This document shows, piece by piece, positions 8,627-17,264 of a stretch of 64,000 bases of DNA (positions within the stretch are counted from its first letter, which is position 1; every line of letters starts with the position of its first letter). The DNA comes from Flavobacterium tiangeerense. Lineage in GTDB: Bacteria; Bacteroidota; Bacteroidia; Flavobacteriales; Flavobacteriaceae. The stretch is taken from assembly GCF_007830355.1 (NCBI RefSeq), contig NZ_VLKO01000003.1, forward strand, positions 124,231 through 188,230, in the 5' to 3' direction. The notes under the pieces are model-generated. The model did not search any database. It saw only the letters and a list, made by a program, of their open reading frames with translations, and was not told where the DNA came from. Made by a program: the position numbers and the translations under genes.

Positions 8627-10333
8627 ATGACTAACCAACAATTTTTAAAAATAGTGCTTTTGGTACTGTTTCCTTTCTTATTATGGTCTCAAACAAGTAA
8701 ACCTATTCAAAAATCGGATTCTTATGAAGATTTGAAACAAGAGTTTACTTCGCAGAAAAGTGATCACCATAAGAAAAGATTTATTTTGGAAATCATTTCA
8801 AATTCTTATTCTAAAAAAAATCTTTTAAATCTTTCACGCGGTTTTTATCTTTTATCAACTTTATACAAAGGAAATAAAGCAATTCAATACCTTGATTCAT
8901 CTATTACTTATTCTATTAACCAAAATGATTACAATTTTCCAGCATTGTCTTATTCTAGAAAGGCATATGAATTAAGGATGCAATTCAAATATAGCAAGGC
9001 TTTGGACAATTATTTTAAAGCAGAAAAATATGCTAAGGTTAATAACGAAGATTTAAATTTTTATATCAAGAGGTCAATTGGTGTTTTGAGGTCAGAGGAA
9101 TTAGGTGAAGTAGAGGAGGCATTGCTTCTATACCGTGAATGTTTAAATTATATAAGAAAAAAAGATATATCTTCTGAAAAATACAGTAGTGATTATCACA
9201 ATCTTTTATTTGTGCTTGCAGATGCGCATAAATCATTAAAGAATTTAGATTCTGCTAGTTTTTATAACAGATTAGGATACAAAGAATCTACTAAATCCAA
9301 CGATAAGTTTTATATACCCTATTTTATTTTAAATGAAGGTGCAAATGAAATGTTTAAGAAAAATTATAAAGCATCTTTAGATAGTATTAATAAGGCATTA
9401 CCTCAGATAATATTAGATAAAAACTACGGTAATATACTGGCTTCTTATTTTTATTTAGGAAAATCTTACGCTGGTATGAGTAATGAAAAGAAAGCGATTC
9501 AAAATTTTATCAAAGTTGATTCCATGTATTTATTAAATAAAAGAATTACACCAGAGTTTATCAGCGGGTATTCCTATTTAGTTGAATATTACAAAAAAAT
9601 TGGAGACAAAGAAAATCAATTAAAATTCTTGAATAAGTTTATGAGTATTGATAGTATATTACAAAAAAACTATAAGCAATTAAATAAAGTTTTAGTAAAA
9701 GAATACGATACCCCGCACCTAATTGCAGAGAAAGTAGCCTTAATACAATCTTTGGAAAAAAGGCAATCTACTTCTTATATCTGGATTGTAGTTTTAGTTG
9801 TGGGCGTTGCTTGCTTGATTGGATACCAATTTTACTTAAAAAAGCAACTCCAAAATCGATTCGAAGCCATATTTCATTCTGCATTACCTATTGAAGAAAA
9901 TAGTATTATTCTAGAAACACAGCTTACCACATCTGATGCAAAAGAAAGCCAAGTACAACAGAGTTTATCAGATGAAATAATACTTGAATTACTGGAAAAA
10001 TTAACAGTATTTGAAAACGATAAAGGCTTTATAGAAAACACAATTTCAATTCAAAAACTGGCTTTACAACTCAACACCAACACTAAATATTTGTCTAAGG
10101 TAATTAATGAACAAAAAGGTAAAACGTTTGTACAATACATCAATGAGCTTCGGGTAAATGAGGCAGTATCGCAATTACAAGCACAACCTGTTTTGCAAAA
10201 TTATACCATAGCTTCCTTAGCAAGTGAGTTTGGTTTTAATTCGGCGGAAGCTTTTTCGGCTGCTTTTTATAAAAAGTATAAAATCAAGCCTAGCTTTTTT
10301 ATCAAAGAATTGAGTAAAACTAGAGCAAGTTAA
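8627..10333 (+). CDS. TPR-transmembrane-AraC hybrid regulator, copy 1
   Basis: This 568-residue protein has a signal/anchor segment at residues 5-22, a TPR-like helical domain about 60-345 (SKALDNYFKAEKYAKV, ASYFYLGKSYAGMSNEKKAI), a membrane helix at about 383-402, and an AraC-type double helix-turn-helix at about 460-562 (TIASLASEFGFNSAEAFSAA). Such proteins sense an envelope or periplasmic cue through TPRs and bind DNA with the cytosolic end; they are frequent in Flavobacteriia. The next gene is a tandem paralogue. Its last 127 residues differ from copy 2 at only five positions by my count, while the TPR domains are clearly diverged. The signal it senses and its targets are unknown; the downstream subtilase is the nearest candidate. 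Confidence 0.85.
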   Translation: MTNQQFLKIVLLVLFPFLLWSQTSKPIQKSDSYEDLKQEFTSQKSDHHKKRFILEIISNSYSKKNLLNLSRGFYLLSTLYKGNKAIQYLDSSITYSINQNDYNFPALSYSRKAYELRMQFKYSKALDNYFKAEKYAKVNNEDLNFYIKRSIGVLRSEELGEVEEALLLYRECLNYIRKKDISSEKYSSDYHNLLFVLADAHKSLKNLDSASFYNRLGYKESTKSNDKFYIPYFILNEGANEMFKKNYKASLDSINKALPQIILDKNYGNILASYFYLGKSYAGMSNEKKAIQNFIKVDSMYLLNKRITPEFISGYSYLVEYYKKIGDKENQLKFLNKFMSIDSILQKNYKQLNKVLVKEYDTPHLIAEKVALIQSLEKRQSTSYIWIVVLVVGVACLIGYQFYLKKQLQNRFEAIFHSALPIEENSIILETQLTTSDAKESQVQQSLSDEIILELLEKLTVFENDKGFIENTISIQKLALQLNTNTKYLSKVINEQKGKTFVQYINELRVNEAVSQLQAQPVLQNYTIASLASEFGFNSAEAFSAAFYKKYKIKPSFFIKELSKTRAS

Positions 10334-10457
10334 CAGTTTTAAAATAAGCAAATAGAATTTTAGCTATTGGTATTTTAATGATTTCAATATGAAAAAATCG
10401 ATACCGTGTAAAACCCTTTAAAATGTAGTTTTTTACAGCGTTTTAATTATTATAATT

Positions 10458-10465
10458 TACTTTTG
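10458..10465 (+). promoter_or_regulatory. -7 element of second TPR-AraC gene
   Basis: TACTTTTG, 18 bases before the ATG at 10483, in the same context as the element at 8602-8609. The promoter was duplicated together with the gene. Confidence 0.65.
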
Positions 10466-10482
10466 TACTAAACCAAACTACA

Positions 10483-12198
10483 ATGACTAACCAACAATTT
10501 TTAAAAATAGTGCTTTTGGTACTGTTTACTTTCTTTTTATGGTCACAAACATTATCTGACAAATCTTTATTGCCATACGATACTATAGACAATAATTATT
10601 TTAAAGACCAAGGGGATGCTAAAAGGCAATTAGCGTGGGCTAAAGTTTATCTAGATAAAGCTAAAAAAGAGAATAAAGCAATCCGAAAAGCCAGAGGCTA
10701 TTATTTATACGCCATTCTTTATTATGAAGATCAACCACTCAAAGCGATTCAATATCTAGATAGTGTAATAAAATATTCAAAAATAGAACCAAATAAATTT
10801 TTTCCTGCTGCGGCTTTTTGCGAAAAAGCGGGCTTATTAGTGGATTTACGAAAATTTGATGAAGCGTTACTAAATTTTAACTTGGCAGAACAAGTAGCTT
10901 TAAAAACAAATATTGATTATTATTATATGGTTCGTGACTATATTGGAACTACTAAATCAGAAGAAATGGGAGAAGTTGAGGAAGCCTTACAATTGTACCA
11001 TGAAAACTATAAATATTACAAAACGAAAGATTATCGAGGCGATTACTATTCTTATTATTACCAAAACACCATATTTGGATTAGCAGATTGCCATAAGTCT
11101 TTAAAGCATTCAGATTCTACTACGTTTTATAATAAGTTAGGGTACAAAGAAACTACGATTACTAAAAACAACGAATTACAGTTAATGTTTACTTTGAATG
11201 AAGGAGCCAATCAGGTAGATAAAAGAAATTTTAGAGCTGCACTAGATAGTATTAATAAAGCGTTGCCTGGTTTAATCAAAGTAAAAAATACAGGAAATGT
11301 TTTAGCTTCGTATTTTTATTTAGGAAAATCTTATGCAGGTTTAGGAGATAAATTATTGGCGGTTCAAAATTTTATAAAAGTGGATTCTATGTACCGGGTT
11401 AGAAAAAAAATCACACCAGAATTTGTAGGAGGTTATTCTTATTTGATTGAGTATTACAAGCAGACTGGAGATAAACAGAACCAACTAAAATACTTAACAA
11501 CCTATATGGAAATCGATAGTGTGTTACAAAAAAATTATAAACACTTGAGTAAAGTTTTGCGCGATGAATACGATACCCCGCACTTAATGGCAGAGAAGGA
11601 AGCTTTGATACAATTAATGGAAAAAAAGCAGTCTGCTTCTTATATTTGGATTGTAGTTTTAGTTGTGGGCGTTGCTGGCTTGATTGTTTACCAATTTTAC
11701 TTAAAAAAACAACACCAAAATCGATTTGAAGCAATTCTGAATCCAGCCAAATCTATTGAAGAAAATAGTACTGTTCTAGAAACGCAGCTTACCACGCCTG
11801 ATGCTAAAAAAAGTCAAGTACAACAGAGTTTATCAAATGAAATTGTACTTGAATTACTGGAAAAATTAACAGTGTTTGAAAACGATAAAGGCTTTATAGA
11901 AAACACAATTTCTATTCAGAAATTGGCTTTGGAGTTGAATACCAACACTAAATATTTGTCTAAAGTTATTAATGAACAAAAAGGAAAAACGTTTGTACAA
12001 TACATCAATGAGCTCCGGGTAAATGAAGCAGTTTTGCAATTGCAAGCACAACCTATTTTGCAAAATTATACCATAGCTTCCTTAGCAAGTGAGTTTGGTT
12101 TTAATTCGGCGGAAGCCTTTTCGGCTGCTTTTTATAAAAAGTATAAAATCAAGCCTAGCTTTTTTATCAAAGAGTTAAGTAAAACTAGAGCTAGTTAA
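10483..12198 (+). CDS. TPR-transmembrane-AraC hybrid regulator, copy 2
   Basis: This 571-residue paralogue of the preceding gene has the same order: signal/anchor (identical first 14 residues), TPR domain (about 60-348), membrane helix (about 386-405), AraC-type HTH (about 465-565). The first 30 bases of coding sequence, the promoter, the HTH-coding 3' end and about 40 bases past the stop are nearly identical to copy 1. The sensor half has diverged (for example FDEALLNFNLAEQVAL versus YSKALDNYFKAEKYAK). This suggests one recent tandem duplication with sensor divergence or with conversion keeping the ends alike. Both copies look intact. Confidence 0.85.
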   Translation: MTNQQFLKIVLLVLFTFFLWSQTLSDKSLLPYDTIDNNYFKDQGDAKRQLAWAKVYLDKAKKENKAIRKARGYYLYAILYYEDQPLKAIQYLDSVIKYSKIEPNKFFPAAAFCEKAGLLVDLRKFDEALLNFNLAEQVALKTNIDYYYMVRDYIGTTKSEEMGEVEEALQLYHENYKYYKTKDYRGDYYSYYYQNTIFGLADCHKSLKHSDSTTFYNKLGYKETTITKNNELQLMFTLNEGANQVDKRNFRAALDSINKALPGLIKVKNTGNVLASYFYLGKSYAGLGDKLLAVQNFIKVDSMYRVRKKITPEFVGGYSYLIEYYKQTGDKQNQLKYLTTYMEIDSVLQKNYKHLSKVLRDEYDTPHLMAEKEALIQLMEKKQSASYIWIVVLVVGVAGLIVYQFYLKKQHQNRFEAILNPAKSIEENSTVLETQLTTPDAKKSQVQQSLSNEIVLELLEKLTVFENDKGFIENTISIQKLALELNTNTKYLSKVINEQKGKTFVQYINELRVNEAVLQLQAQPILQNYTIASLASEFGFNSAEAFSAAFYKKYKIKPSFFIKELSKTRAS

Positions 12199-12233
12199 CA
12201 GTCTTAAAATAAGCAAATAGAATTTTAGATAGC

Positions 12234-12250
12234 GGAATTCACGGAATTCC
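12234..12250. promoter_or_regulatory. 17-base site shared with the regulator promoter
   Basis: GGAATTCACGGAATTCC here is the exact reverse complement of 8496-8512. It sits 46 bases before the subtilase -7 element, just after the second regulator gene. It may be an operator for the AraC-type proteins or the end of a duplicated segment. Confidence 0.45.
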
Positions 12251-12295
12251 AGTAACAACTTTACATTTCTATTTACAGGAATCGTTCAACTTTAA

Positions 12296-12303
12296 TACAT
12301 TTG
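12296..12303 (+). promoter_or_regulatory. -7 element of subtilase gene
   Basis: TACATTTG matches TAnnTTTG and lies 22 bases upstream of the ATG at 12326. Confidence 0.6.
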
Positions 12304-12325
12304 AACCATTAAAATTACCTTAACT

Positions 12326-14020
12326 ATGAAATCATTGCCGCTTTATTATTTTACTTCTTTTCTTTTTATTGCAAATTTTGTAAGCTGTTTTTCTCAAGAG
12401 AACACGACAAGCAGTAATTTACTCACTACAAAGCAAGATGGTTCATTAAATAATTGGTTTCAGAAAGATTACTTGCAAGACGGAATACCTGGAATTTCTC
12501 TAAATAAATGGTATGGTCAAAATACCACAAAGCAAAAAAAGAAGGATATAATTGTTGCGGTTATTGATACTAAAATTGATTTAAAACACGAAGATTTACA
12601 AAATCAGATATGGATCAACACAAAAGAAATTGCAAATAACGGTATAGACGATGATAGTAATGGATTTATTGATGATGTAAATGGGTGGAATTTTCTAGGT
12701 TATAGTAACGGAGACTATATAAAATGGGGCAACAATGAATTTGTGCGTATTATTAGAAAATGGTCGCCCGTATTTAAAGATAAAACTGCGGCACAAATAT
12801 CAAAGAATGAATTAAATCAATTCAAAGAATATCAAAGAGCCCAATTAAGGTTTGATACTGAAACTAAATTTTATAAAAATTGGTTAAGGTCTTTGCAGTA
12901 TCTTATACAAGTATATCCATTGGTCAAAGACACCTTAAAACACTATTTTCCAAAAGAAGATTATACAAGCCAACAGTTGGACAGTTTGTATCAAAAGCAC
13001 AAAATCAATGATAAAAGTTTTAGGAGAAGAAGGGATGATAATGATAAAGATCTAGGCGCATTAATCGATTATATGAGGGCTAGCTTAGCATCAAATCAAA
13101 ATACTTTGACGGATATACAAGATCAAGAATTACAACTTAATTCCATTGTAAATGAATGTTTAAATCTTGAATTTAATGAACGTCATTTTATTAACGATGA
13201 TGTATTTGTCGCAAAAGGAAACAATGAAATAGTAAATACAATTAAAAAAGAGCACACAATAGAGAATCACAGCACACTAGTTTCAGGAATAATTGCAGCA
13301 GATAGAACCAATGATATAGGAATAAAAGGAATTACACATCATACTAAGATAATGCCTTTGGTTATTTGTAGTAATGCAGATGAGCATGATAATGATATTG
13401 CTGCAGCAATTCGTTACGCAGTTGATAATGGTGCAAAAGTAATCAACATGTCTTTTGGAAAAGAATTTTCGTTGTACAAAAACAGGGTAATAGACGCTTA
13501 TAAATATGCCGAAAAGCATAATGTTTTGCTGGTTCATGCTGCAGGGAATAATAGTTTTAATGTTGATGAAAATCCATATTATCCTAGTGATGTTGATTAC
13601 GAAAACCCAGATGAAGTTGTAGAAAATTTTATAACAGTGGGTTCAATATCACAAAAAATAGATAGTAATTTTGTGTCTGAATTCTCTAATTACGGTAAAA
13701 AAAATGTGGATTTATTTGCTCCCGGAGATAAAATTTATACCACCACTGCAGGAAATAGTTATGCGTATGATTCAGGAACTTCACTAGCAGCACCTATGGT
13801 TTCTGGAACAGCGGCTTTGATTTGGTCGTATTATCCTAAACTTACAGCTAAGGAAGTGAAACAAATTATTTTGGAATCCGGAACTGAATATGACATTGAA
13901 GTTTTGATTCCTGGAGGTGAAGGCAAAAAAGCTAAATTTTCTGAACTCTCTAAATCAGGGAAAGTATTAAATGTCTATAACGCGATGCAACTAGCAGAAA
14001 AACAAACTCGTAGAAAGTAG
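12326..14020 (+). CDS. S8 family subtilisin-like serine protease
   Basis: This 564-residue exported protease has a signal segment at 1-24 (possible lipobox FVSC at Cys21). The catalytic Asp is in VAVIDTKIDLKHEDL (near residue 81), His in ENHSTLVSGIIAA (near 314), the oxyanion Asn in VHAAGNN, and Ser in GTSLAAPMVSG (near 485). A long insertion of about 190 residues between the Asp and His blocks is shared with the protease at 60760-62388, as is the calcium-site-like KEIANNGIDDDSNGFIDDVN. The His block is unusual: HSTLVSG instead of HGTHVAG, with the catalytic His kept and the neighbouring Gly and second His changed. It lies downstream of the two hybrid regulators and ends before a convergent hairpin. 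Confidence 0.92.
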   Translation: MKSLPLYYFTSFLFIANFVSCFSQENTTSSNLLTTKQDGSLNNWFQKDYLQDGIPGISLNKWYGQNTTKQKKKDIIVAVIDTKIDLKHEDLQNQIWINTKEIANNGIDDDSNGFIDDVNGWNFLGYSNGDYIKWGNNEFVRIIRKWSPVFKDKTAAQISKNELNQFKEYQRAQLRFDTETKFYKNWLRSLQYLIQVYPLVKDTLKHYFPKEDYTSQQLDSLYQKHKINDKSFRRRRDDNDKDLGALIDYMRASLASNQNTLTDIQDQELQLNSIVNECLNLEFNERHFINDDVFVAKGNNEIVNTIKKEHTIENHSTLVSGIIAADRTNDIGIKGITHHTKIMPLVICSNADEHDNDIAAAIRYAVDNGAKVINMSFGKEFSLYKNRVIDAYKYAEKHNVLLVHAAGNNSFNVDENPYYPSDVDYENPDEVVENFITVGSISQKIDSNFVSEFSNYGKKNVDLFAPGDKIYTTTAGNSYAYDSGTSLAAPMVSGTAALIWSYYPKLTAKEVKQIILESGTEYDIEVLIPGGEGKKAKFSELSKSGKVLNVYNAMQLAEKQTRRK

Positions 14021-14066
14021 TATACTTATAATTCCTGCAAATTGTATTTGACTTTTTTTCCATAGG

Positions 14067-14103
14067 ACTGCCCCCAAATAGTGTCTAACTATTTGGGGGC
14101 AGT
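14067..14103. terminator. Bidirectional terminator-like hairpin between convergent genes
   Basis: Perfect 16-base arms (ACTGCCCCCAAATAGT at 14067-14082 and its complement at 14088-14103) flank a 5-base loop. There is no strong U-tract on the plus side; on the minus side a run of T lies about 10 bases after the stem. It separates the subtilase (+) from the reductase (-). Confidence 0.75.
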
Positions 14104-14161
14104 TCATTTCCTGTTTCAAATCCCTTTTTTAGATTAACGCTATTAAACTTGCATCTTCAAC

Positions 14162-15229
14162 CTAAGGTATCAAACGGTCCAAACGAAGTTTTGCAAAAAG
14201 TTCATAGAAGGAATCTTCGGTATTTTTAAAAACGAGAAAACCTAGTTTTCTACTTTTAGACATGTCTGTATTTACTTCTATAGGTCGACCTAGGTCAAGA
14301 TCAGTATGCCAAGGCGAAGCAAGTTGGTTAAGATCCATTTCTTTAAGCCCATTTTCAGTAGCGATTTTTTTCCAAACTTCGCTATCTTGTTGCATTTGTT
14401 GTTCCAGAGGATGCATCGTTCCATTATATCCTTTTACTTCGAGTCCAAACGAATCTCCTATTTTTTTCCAAAGCCATTTCCATCGAAAAAAGTCGCCATT
14501 GACTACATTGAAAGCTTCGTTAAATGCTTGTTCAGTTGTAGAAGCCCATATTAAATGTGCTGCTAATACTTCTGCATCGGTCACATCTGAAAGTCCGTTC
14601 CATTGCGCCTCTGAACCTGGCCATTGAAATGGTTTGCCAGTTGCTTTGCAAATACTAGCATAGATAGCAAGTGTTGTACCCAAGTTCATTAGGTTTCCAA
14701 CTGCTTTTCCAATTACTGTATGTGGACGGTGAATGCTCCACGTAAATCCATCTCGAGCTGCAGCAGCATAGACTTCATCTTCTTGTGCATAATAAAAATT
14801 ATCGATATCTAAACGCGGTTGTTCTTCCCTAAACGGAGTTTCGGGCAAAAAACCTTCTTTGGCGTAAGCCTCAAATGGCCCCAGATAATGTTTGAGTCCT
14901 GTTACTAAAGCTACGTGTTGAACTGATTTTTTAGGAGATAAAACATCTAATAAATTCCGAATCATTAAGCTATTTACTCGTATATTTTCCAGCTCAGAAT
15001 CTTGACGCATCCACGTTGTAATGTATATGTGTGTAGGTGCTATATTTTGTAAAGCTAGTTTTAAACTGTCAAGATCCAATAGATTGGCAACTACGGGTTG
15101 CAGTCCAGTAATGTCTTCGCTTGGGTTGCGGGCTAATCCATATGTTGTCCAACCTTTGTCTATTAGTTGCTGAGAGAGTGCGCTTCCCGTTATTCCGGTT
15201 GCTCCCACTACAAGTGCTATATTTTTCAT
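14162..15229 (-). CDS. PRISE-like short-chain NAD(P)H reductase
   Basis: This 355-residue atypical SDR has the nucleotide-binding GATGITG (Gly9-Gly15), the segment ALVTGLKHYLGPFEAYA (Lys of the active site in TGLKHY), and Tyr in FYYAQEDEVYAAA, as in progesterone-5-beta-reductase/iridoid-synthase-like (PRISE) enone reductases. The family reduces activated C=C bonds of enones with NADPH; the substrate here is unknown. It is cytosolic, with no signal peptide. It lies immediately downstream of a Crp/Fnr-type regulator in the same orientation, with an inverted repeat in the 93-base gap. Local control by that regulator is a reasonable inference. Confidence 0.85.
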   Translation of the reverse strand: MKNIALVVGATGITGSALSQQLIDKGWTTYGLARNPSEDITGLQPVVANLLDLDSLKLALQNIAPTHIYITTWMRQDSELENIRVNSLMIRNLLDVLSPKKSVQHVALVTGLKHYLGPFEAYAKEGFLPETPFREEQPRLDIDNFYYAQEDEVYAAAARDGFTWSIHRPHTVIGKAVGNLMNLGTTLAIYASICKATGKPFQWPGSEAQWNGLSDVTDAEVLAAHLIWASTTEQAFNEAFNVVNGDFFRWKWLWKKIGDSFGLEVKGYNGTMHPLEQQMQQDSEVWKKIATENGLKEMDLNQLASPWHTDLDLGRPIEVNTDMSKSRKLGFLVFKNTEDSFYELFAKLRLDRLIP

Positions 15230-15286
15230 ATACGTATTTTTAAATTTGTAGGTACAAAATTCAGCAATACAAATAGGAAAGTAAAG

Positions 15287-15319
15287 GATCTATATCACAT
15301 AAAACAAGTGACATAGATC
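15287..15319. promoter_or_regulatory. Inverted repeat between Crp-like regulator and reductase genes
   Basis: Arms 15287-15298 (GATCTATATCAC) and 15308-15319 (GTGACATAGATC) match with one mismatch around 9 bases. It lies right after the regulator stop and 58 bases before the reductase start. It could be the regulator's operator or a weak terminator; no U-tract follows on the minus strand. Confidence 0.5.
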
Positions 15320-15322
15320 ACA

Positions 15323-15889
15323 TTAAGGTGAGAGTCTGCTCAAGGTTTCTCGAGAAATTCCAAGGTAGGAGGCTACTAAAGTTTTAGAAAGACGCTGAAT
15401 CAAGTTTGGATATAATTGAATAAATTGAGTATAACGCTCCTCTGAATTTTTGCTCATTAATGAAAGAACCCTATTTTGAAGTGCAATAGAACCTGCTGTC
15501 ATTTTTTGTAAAAAAAAGAATTCGATTTTTGGTAGCAGCTCGCTACATAATTTAGTTCTGTTTTCAAGCGAAATGTAATAAGTTTGAGCATCTTCTAAAC
15601 AATCAATGTTTAATGTAGCATTTTGTTCGTTATAAAAACCTTGATTATCCGTGATCCACCAATCTTCCATTGCAAATTGTAAAATATGACTTTTGCCTGA
15701 TTTGTCTAAATAAAATGATCTGAGCAATCCTTTTACAACAAAATGAACGTAAGGAACTGAGTTTCCTTGTTGCAGAATATATTGGTGTTTTTTGTACTTT
15801 CCTATTGAAAAATAAGAAAGTACCACTTGAAACTCAGCATCCGTTAAGGGTACAATTTTATCGATTTGATTTTTTAAAATTTCTTGCAT
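15323..15889 (-). CDS. Crp/Fnr family transcriptional regulator
   Basis: This 188-residue protein has a cyclic-nucleotide-binding-type jelly-roll domain (about 15-115; KKHQYILQQGNSVPYVHFVVKGLLRSF is the usual start of the roll) and a C-terminal winged HTH ending YLGISRETLSRLS. This is the short flavobacterial form with no Cys cluster, so not an oxygen-sensing Fnr, and without the full RGE phosphate-binding motif of true Crp. The ligand is unknown. Such genes commonly sit next to the oxidoreductase they control, here the PRISE-like enzyme downstream. Confidence 0.88.
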   Translation of the reverse strand: MQEILKNQIDKIVPLTDAEFQVVLSYFSIGKYKKHQYILQQGNSVPYVHFVVKGLLRSFYLDKSGKSHILQFAMEDWWITDNQGFYNEQNATLNIDCLEDAQTYYISLENRTKLCSELLPKIEFFFLQKMTAGSIALQNRVLSLMSKNSEERYTQFIQLYPNLIQRLSKTLVASYLGISRETLSRLSP

Positions 15890-16251
15890 CGGGATGTTTC
15901 TTACTGTTTAGGTAAAAATACACTTAAAATAGTTTATTTAAATAGCAGCAGCGAAACATCGCACAAATATTAGGAAATAAAGTCTGCTATTTTACTAAAC
16001 AAGGTTTATGATTTTACAAGTTGCAGTTTTTTAATTTTAATGAATATTTATTTATAAATATCTGTACAGAAATATTGTAAAAAATATAATTTTAGCCATG
16101 AATGCAAGCTATAAACTGTTGTTTCAAGAGTTTCGCTATACATACCACTTATTTATTTTAAAATTTTCGATTAGATTTCTCAAAAATTCACCCTATTATC
16201 ACTTTTAATCTCATTCCTTTTTCTCTAATTTTACATTTTTGAAAAGCAAAT
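15890..16251. other. 362-base gene-free stretch between divergent genes
   Basis: AT-rich upstream region of the Crp-like gene (-) and the acetyltransferase (+). I see no clear -7 match, repeat or small ORF in it. Confidence 0.5.
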
Positions 16252-16695
16252 ATGAAATTAGAACTTAAAGAACTTATTACCAAAGAAGAAATGCTGGCGC
16301 AATATGCTGTCATGTTGCATTTGTATTCTAACTTTACTTACGAAAAATACGAGGCGTATCTCACTGAGATGATTCCGCATAACTACAAACAAATTGCTGT
16401 TTTTGAAGGAGATGTTTGTGTAGGACTTTCTGGTTTGTGGTCTGGGACAAAATTATGGTCTGGCAAGTACCTCGAAATTGATAATTTTATCGTTCACCCT
16501 GACCATCGTAAAAAAGGAATTGGCAAAATAATGACTGATTATGTAGACGCAGTAGCTAGAGAAACAGGTTGTACCATGATTGTACTTGATGCTTTTACAG
16601 GAAACTTCAATGCGCATCGTTTTTATTACAATCAAGGATACGCGCCTAAAGGATTTCATTTTTTAAAAATTATTAACGAAGACGGTTTAAGCTAA
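16252..16695 (+). CDS. GNAT family N-acetyltransferase
   Basis: This 147-residue acyl-CoA-dependent acetyltransferase has motif A at NFIVHPDHRKKGIGKIMTDY (acetyl-CoA pyrophosphate loop R-K-K-G-I-G-K) and motif B at NAHRFYYNQGYAPKGFHF, which is typical of small GNAT enzymes. The single-domain length is standard. The substrate cannot be predicted. A lipoprotein gene follows after 11 bases and is probably co-transcribed. Confidence 0.9.
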   Translation: MKLELKELITKEEMLAQYAVMLHLYSNFTYEKYEAYLTEMIPHNYKQIAVFEGDVCVGLSGLWSGTKLWSGKYLEIDNFIVHPDHRKKGIGKIMTDYVDAVARETGCTMIVLDAFTGNFNAHRFYYNQGYAPKGFHFLKIINEDGLS

Positions 16696-16706
16696 AACGC
16701 ATTAGT

Positions 16707-17135
16707 ATGAAAACAAGCTTTGTAAATATCCTATTTTTAGTGTTCGTATGTAGTTTTATCTCTTGTGGAACAAATCAAGATTTTCAATCGCACTTTCCTC
16801 AACAAATAAGGAAAACATTTGTCCAAAAAAACACTTTTTTTATAGAGTTTGACCAACCATTGTTAGCAAATTTAGAACTCATCTCAGTTCATTATAATAA
16901 GCAACACGCAGCTTTGCAAAGTGCTTCTCAGTTATCTTTTACAGGAATCTTGAAAGCCACTGAAGCACCCACTGATCTTATTTTGGACGTAGATCCAGCC
17001 AAAGAATATGGCAATAAAGCGCCCGCAATTCACCAACCCAAATTTAAGCTAGAACCTAACCAAGCCGTTTTAGAATATAAATTAAATCACAAAACCTATT
17101 TTTACAAAATACAAAATGTGGTGATCCAGCAATAG
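16707..17135 (+). CDS. Small lipoprotein of unknown function
   Basis: This 142-residue protein has a lipoprotein signal peptide (residues 1-19, lipobox FISC with Cys20). The mature part is mostly beta (FFIEFDQPLLANLELISVHY, VLEYKLNHKTYFYKIQNVVI), suggesting a small beta-sandwich anchored in the outer membrane. No family is recognised. It lies 11 bases downstream of the GNAT gene. Confidence 0.75.
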   Translation: MKTSFVNILFLVFVCSFISCGTNQDFQSHFPQQIRKTFVQKNTFFIEFDQPLLANLELISVHYNKQHAALQSASQLSFTGILKATEAPTDLILDVDPAKEYGNKAPAIHQPKFKLEPNQAVLEYKLNHKTYFYKIQNVVIQQ

Positions 17136-17228
17136 CTTAAATATTAACCGTTTTAGAAAGGCTATACATCAAGCGGGTGGTAGACTAAAACAAAACACCA
17201 CCGCAAGCAATTGCAGCAAAGAATTTCT

Positions 17229-17236
17229 TATTTTTG
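17229..17236 (+). promoter_or_regulatory. -7 element that decides the flippase start
   Basis: TATTTTTG matches TAnnTTTG. It falls downstream of the first in-frame ATG (17211), so that ATG would not be on the transcript. The TTG at 17265 lies 28 bases further on, at the expected distance. Confidence 0.5.
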
Positions 17237-17264
17237 TCGCTTTAATTTTAACATACATATCATT

